A stretch of 64,000 nucleotides of DNA from Roseiarcus sp963829505 (lineage in GTDB: Bacteria > Pseudomonadota > Alphaproteobacteria > Rhizobiales > Beijerinckiaceae). The number at the start of each line of letters is the position of its first letter. Position 1 is the stretch's first letter. A program made the translations under genes and the position numbers. The notes under the pieces are model-generated. The model ran no database searches. It worked only from the letters and a program-made list of their open reading frames with translations, and had not been told where the DNA came from. Below, in pieces: positions 60,865 to 64,000 of this stretch. The DNA is taken from positions 310,001 to 374,000 of the forward strand of contig CAWHIL010000001.1 of assembly GCA_963829505.1 (NCBI GenBank), in the 5' to 3' direction.

Positions 60865-62109
60865 TCAGGCGCCCGGCGGCTCATACCACGCGGGCGACGG
60901 CCCGGCGATGGCGGCGACCGCGGGCACGAATTCCGCGTCGAGCCGAGCCGTAAGCGCGCCGAGGTTCTCCACCAGCCGCCGCCAGCGGTCCGGCCCCGCG
61001 ATCGGAAACTGGCCGATCAGCTCGACCCCGTTGACCTCGCCGCGTCTCGCGTGGCGGCTTGGCGGCAGCGACAGCGCCGCCTTGTACGCCCTGCCGTCCG
61101 TCAGGCCCATCACCCTGAAGCGGGCGGTGAGCAGGTCGCTCCAGGTCCCGACGTCGAGTTCGATCTCCACGGTCTGATTTCCGGACGTCCGGCGGCGCAG
61201 CCTGAAAACGCCGGTTGCGCCCTTGCAGCCGTAGCCGAGCGGGCCGAACACCCGCTCGAGCTCCGGCTTCTTCGGCCCCGACGGAACGTGGCGCGCTTCC
61301 GGCGGCGGATCGGCCGGGACGTCGTTCGGCAGGCTCTCGGCAAGCTGCTTCAGGCGTTCTCGCCAGTCGCGCACGAGCGCCCGGATCGCCTCGCCGCCAG
61401 CGGCGGCGGCGGCCGGATCCTCCGCCGGCGCGGCGGCCGGCGCATCGGCCGCGGCCAGGAGCACCGGGACCTGGGCGGTCTTGCGGATCTTGCCGCAGGC
61501 GGCGTAGACGGCGGCTGCGCCGGGCAGCTTCCTGGCCCCGGGTTCCGCGGTCACGATGCGCAGCGCGCTCAAGGCTCGGTTGCGGCCGTTGACCCACCAG
61601 GCGTCCTTGATCGCGACGCCTTGTGTCGTCGGCATGCCCGCGATGTCCACACCGGCGCGCATGAGAAGGCGCAGCGTCTCGGCGGCGGGCGGGTCTGGCA
61701 GGTCGGGCCCCTCCGAGAAGCCGGGGGCGCTCAGATGCATGAGCACGCCGTGGAAGGGGTAAGACCTCGGGACCCCGGCGGCGATCGCTTCGAGGGTCGC
61801 GAAATCGACCGGGGTCACCGTCCCGTCCGTGGCGACGTTGCTGAGGATTGTCGCCGACGCGCCCGCCACGCCGACGCCGCTCGCTGCCCGCACGAGGTTT
61901 TGCAGGTGCGGGAAGCGCTTGAGGACGCGGGCGACCGCCGAGACGCGCTTGAGGCTCTCCGCCCCGGCGAACTGCGTCGCGTCGGCCAGGCGGAGGCGAA
62001 CGACCGGTTCGAATCCGGCCGAAACGAAGCTCGCATGAACACGGGAGAACATCTGCGCCAGCGGTTCGGACTTGCTGGCCGCGAAGCTGTGGAAGACGGC
62101 GAGGTGCAT
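60865..62109 (-). CDS. Uncharacterised 414-aa protein (no family recognised)
   Basis: 414 aa if started at the ATG at 62109; the longer frame (to 62277) adds a basic, non-conserved N-terminus. The first ~100 residues are mixed alpha/beta (MHLAVFHSFAASKSEPLAQM). The middle contains FHGVLMHLSAPGFSEGPDLP and DIAGMPTTQGVAIKDAWWVN. An Ala/Pro-rich linker lies near 225-260, and a C-terminal beta-rich domain follows (GATGVFRLRRRT, VEIELDVGTWSDLL). No signal peptide or membrane helix seen. Stands alone between the methyltransferase and cobT; function unknown. Confidence 0.5.
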   Translation of the reverse strand: MHLAVFHSFAASKSEPLAQMFSRVHASFVSAGFEPVVRLRLADATQFAGAESLKRVSAVARVLKRFPHLQNLVRAASGVGVAGASATILSNVATDGTVTPVDFATLEAIAAGVPRSYPFHGVLMHLSAPGFSEGPDLPDPPAAETLRLLMRAGVDIAGMPTTQGVAIKDAWWVNGRNRALSALRIVTAEPGARKLPGAAAVYAACGKIRKTAQVPVLLAAADAPAAAPAEDPAAAAAGGEAIRALVRDWRERLKQLAESLPNDVPADPPPEARHVPSGPKKPELERVFGPLGYGCKGATGVFRLRRRTSGNQTVEIELDVGTWSDLLTARFRVMGLTDGRAYKAALSLPPSRHARRGEVNGVELIGQFPIAGPDRWRRLVENLGALTARLDAEFVPAVAAIAGPSPAWYEPPGA

Positions 62110-62341
62110 GGCGCGATTTCGTGAGACGGGCCTCCGAAATATCACCGCGCCGCCGACGGCGATCAAGCGTCGAACGCGGTTGTCGTTAAGGGCGCTATTC
62201 GAGCGTCCCTCTCCGACCTCGTCCCGACAGCGCGCGGCGAAAAGGTGGGAACGGTTTTTCGCGAAAAGCGCGCGCAAATAATGGAAGCTGGGAGCGTTAG
62301 GCGATTCGACCGGATTGCCGAACGCTCTGGCCCCTCGGATC

Positions 62342-62443
62342 TCGTCCTGAGGAGCGATGCGTCAGCATCGCGTCTCGAAGGACGCTCGCTGGGCCCTGGA
62401 AACGTCCTTCGAGACGCCCGCCGACGCGGGCTCCTCAGGACGA
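62342..62443. repeat. Long interrupted palindrome (cruciform-type repeat)
   Basis: Outer arms TCGTCCTGAGGAGC (62342-62355) and GCTCCTCAGGACGA (62430-62443); inner arms GCGTCTCGAAGGACG (62370-62384) and CGTCCTTCGAGACGC (62403-62417); small hairpins sit between. All four arms pair, so a cross-shaped fold is possible. Such CTCGTCCTGAGGAG elements are dispersed repeats in several alphaproteobacteria. It lies just after the cobT stop. Confidence 0.75.
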
Positions 62444-62457
62444 GGAGTCGTATAGCT

Positions 62458-63480
62458 TCAGGCGTCCTTGCCCGCGACACCCGCCTCCGCGAAGGTCGCC
62501 ATGCCGTTGTGGCAGGCGACCGCCGCCTTGATCACGCCAACCGCGAGGGCCGCGCCGGAACCCTCGCCGAGCCGCATGTCAAGGTCGAGGATCGGCGCCT
62601 TGTTCAGGCGGCGAAGGACCGCGCGATGGGCGCGCTCGGCGGAGGCGTGGCCCGCGAGGCAATGATCGAGCGCGGTCTTGTCCAGCGCCTGGAGGACCGC
62701 GGCGGCGGCGCAGACGACAAAGCCGTCGAGCACGACCGGCGTCCTTCTGAGCCGCGCCGCGAGGATCGCGCCCGCGACGGCGGCGATCTCGCGGCCGCCG
62801 AGACGCGCGAGGATTTCCAGAGGGTCGCCGAGATGCTCGCGATGAAACGCGACTGCCGTGCTGACCGCCTCGGCCTTGCGCTTGAGCCCCGCATCGTCGA
62901 CCCCCGTGCCGCGGCCGACCCACTCCTCGGCCGCGCCGCCGTAGAGGGCGTGGAAGATCGCCGCCGCCGCCGTCGTGTTGCCGATGCCCATCTCGCCAAG
63001 CACGACAAGGTCCGGCCCTGAGGCGAGCGCCTCCATGCCGAAGGCGATCGTGCCGGCGGTCGTTCGCTCGTCCATCGCCGGCTCGCGGGTGATGTCGCCG
63101 GTTGGCAGGTCGAGGGCGAGCTCGTAGACTTTCAGCGAAATGTCGAAGGCCTTGCAGATCTGGTTGATCGCGGCGCCCCCTGACGTGAAGTTCATCACCA
63201 TCGCCTGCGTCACCGACTGCGGGAACGGCGACACTCCTTGCGCCACGACGCCGTGATTGCCGGCGAAGACGGCGACGAGCGGATTGTCGACATGGGGCTT
63301 GGCCGAGCCCTGCCAGCCGGCGAGGACGACGGCGATCTCCTCGAGCCGGCCGAGCGAGCCTGCGGGCTTCGTGAGCTCGGCCTCGCGCGCGCGCGCTGCG
63401 GCGATCGCCGCAGCGTCCGGCCCCGGCATCTGCATGAGAAGGGCGCGGATGTCGTCGAAGGGGCGGGCGGTTGCGGTCAT
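62458..63480 (-). CDS. cobT: Nicotinate-nucleotide--dimethylbenzimidazole phosphoribosyltransferase
   Basis: 340 aa from the ATG at 63480 (an in-frame ATG at 63507 is possible). Family motifs: LTKPAGSLGRLEEIAVVLAG, VFAGNHGVVAQGVSPFPQSV, VLGEMGIGNTTAAAAIFHAL, and C-terminal DMRLGEGSGAALAVGVIKAA with the catalytic Glu (EGSGA). It activates dimethylbenzimidazole for the lower ligand of cobalamin. No B12 riboswitch is visible in its 200-bp leader. Confidence 0.95.
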   Translation of the reverse strand: MTATARPFDDIRALLMQMPGPDAAAIAAARAREAELTKPAGSLGRLEEIAVVLAGWQGSAKPHVDNPLVAVFAGNHGVVAQGVSPFPQSVTQAMVMNFTSGGAAINQICKAFDISLKVYELALDLPTGDITREPAMDERTTAGTIAFGMEALASGPDLVVLGEMGIGNTTAAAAIFHALYGGAAEEWVGRGTGVDDAGLKRKAEAVSTAVAFHREHLGDPLEILARLGGREIAAVAGAILAARLRRTPVVLDGFVVCAAAAVLQALDKTALDHCLAGHASAERAHRAVLRRLNKAPILDLDMRLGEGSGAALAVGVIKAAVACHNGMATFAEAGVAGKDA

Positions 63481-63684
63481 GTCGGCCTCGGGATGCGTCT
63501 TGGGCATGGGCCTACAGCGAAGCGCGCCGAAAACAAACACCCGATTGCCGGCGCCTCGACGATGCGGAGAGGCAGGCCAGGGTCCCAACCCGGGTTCGAG
63601 CTTTTTCAATCGGTTGCGTCGCCAATTGCAACCCGGTCAGGGACGCCAGGCAGTTTTATATTTAACGGTTATCGACTGTATATT

Positions 63685-63999
63685 TTATTCCGCCGCCTCA
63701 CGCATGGCGTTCATGCGCGCCAGCTGCGCCCTCAAAGGCGCGGGCTTCAGGGGCTTGTGGAGGATGACGATATCCTGCCTCGCCGCCTCGTCGCGCGCCT
63801 CCTGGCCCCGGTCGGCGGTCGCGAGGATGCCGGGAATTGCGCGGCCGAGATCCTCGCGCAGCGCGCAGATCGCCTCGATCCCGTCGCCCTCGTCGAGGTG
63901 GTAGTCGGCGATGACGAGGTCGGGCGGCCCGAAGACGATCAGCGCCTCACGCGCCTCGGTCAGCCCCTGCGCGGTCGCAACCAGGCAGCCCCACCGCCT
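63685..63999 (-). CDS. Response-regulator receiver domain, C-terminus of a sensor kinase (partial)
   Basis: The last 104 residues of a protein that runs off the right edge. A receiver domain is clear: LVIADYHLDEGDGIEAI with the phospho-acceptor Asp, GILATADR and the conserved Lys in ILHKPLKPAPLRA. The spacing and ending suggest the C-terminal receiver of a hybrid histidine kinase, but the kinase part is not in view. Stop TAA at 63685. Confidence 0.8.
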   Translation of the reverse strand, partial: RRWGCLVATAQGLTEAREALIVFGPPDLVIADYHLDEGDGIEAICALREDLGRAIPGILATADRGQEARDEAARQDIVILHKPLKPAPLRAQLARMNAMREAAE

Positions 64000-64000
64000 G

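Noticed and set aside
63481..63684. Cobalamin riboswitch upstream of cobT
   Set aside because: The ~200-bp leader was read for the conserved B12-box core and pairing pattern; only a weak GGTTGC/GCAACC stem appears, so no riboswitch is called.

Overview
The window is high-GC DNA from a free-living alphaproteobacterium, most likely of the order Hyphomicrobiales (Rhizobiales). The evidence is a short HPr kinase next to a ChvG/ChvI two-component pair and a PTS IIA gene, a DUF1150 gene beside hsp20, the DUF2849-cysI-cysH-DUF934 sulfur operon, an Omp25-like porin and an NdvA-like exporter. No integrase, transposase, phage gene or CRISPR array was seen. I cannot name the genus.

Layout. 1-7.6 kb: PTS IIA (edge), hprK, chvG and chvI on the minus strand, then a HugZ-type protein, a SAM methyltransferase, a DddP-like M24 hydrolase and a small HTH protein. 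7.8-13.4 kb: degP with a terminator, two TPM-domain genes with lemA, ilvC, tRNA-Lys(CTT) and a small exported protein. 13.5-31 kb: the main accessory locus. A divergent GntR/FCD regulator faces an almost complete phenol/catechol meta-cleavage operon (dmpKLMNOPQBCEFGHI order, no dmpD hydrolase), followed directly by a five-gene branched-chain-type ABC importer and an epimerase-like gene. Together these would import an aromatic, hydroxylate it to catechol and carry it through the oxalocrotonate branch to pyruvate and acetyl-CoA. 32-37 kb: polysaccharide flippase, O-antigen-polymerase-like protein and a DPM1-GtrA glycosyltransferase. 37-40 kb: metallophosphatase, cytochrome c, ECF sigma and anti-sigma operon, then a truncated adenylate cyclase. 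40.5-42.5 kb: thyA, DUF1150 and hsp20 with an RpoH-like promoter. 42.6-47.6 kb: a FYDLN zinc-ribbon/helicase fusion, then the cys operon. 47.9-51.5 kb: FemAB-like transferase and two paralogous glycosyltransferases. 51.5-64 kb: hemH, msrB, NdvA-like exporter, LssY-domain protein, porin, sugar ABC importer, O-methyltransferase, an orphan 414-aa protein, cobT and the receiver end of a sensor kinase.

Most striking cross-cutting observation: five genes (M24 hydrolase, dmpC, the ABC binding protein, a glycosyltransferase and the O-methyltransferase) each carry one apparent one-base insertion. In each case removing one base restores both the family sequence and a GANTC, the CcrM methylation site of alphaproteobacteria. 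I infer that these are more likely methylation-linked base-calling errors than real pseudogenes. This matters because dmpC would otherwise be dead, with no alternative hydrolase in the operon.
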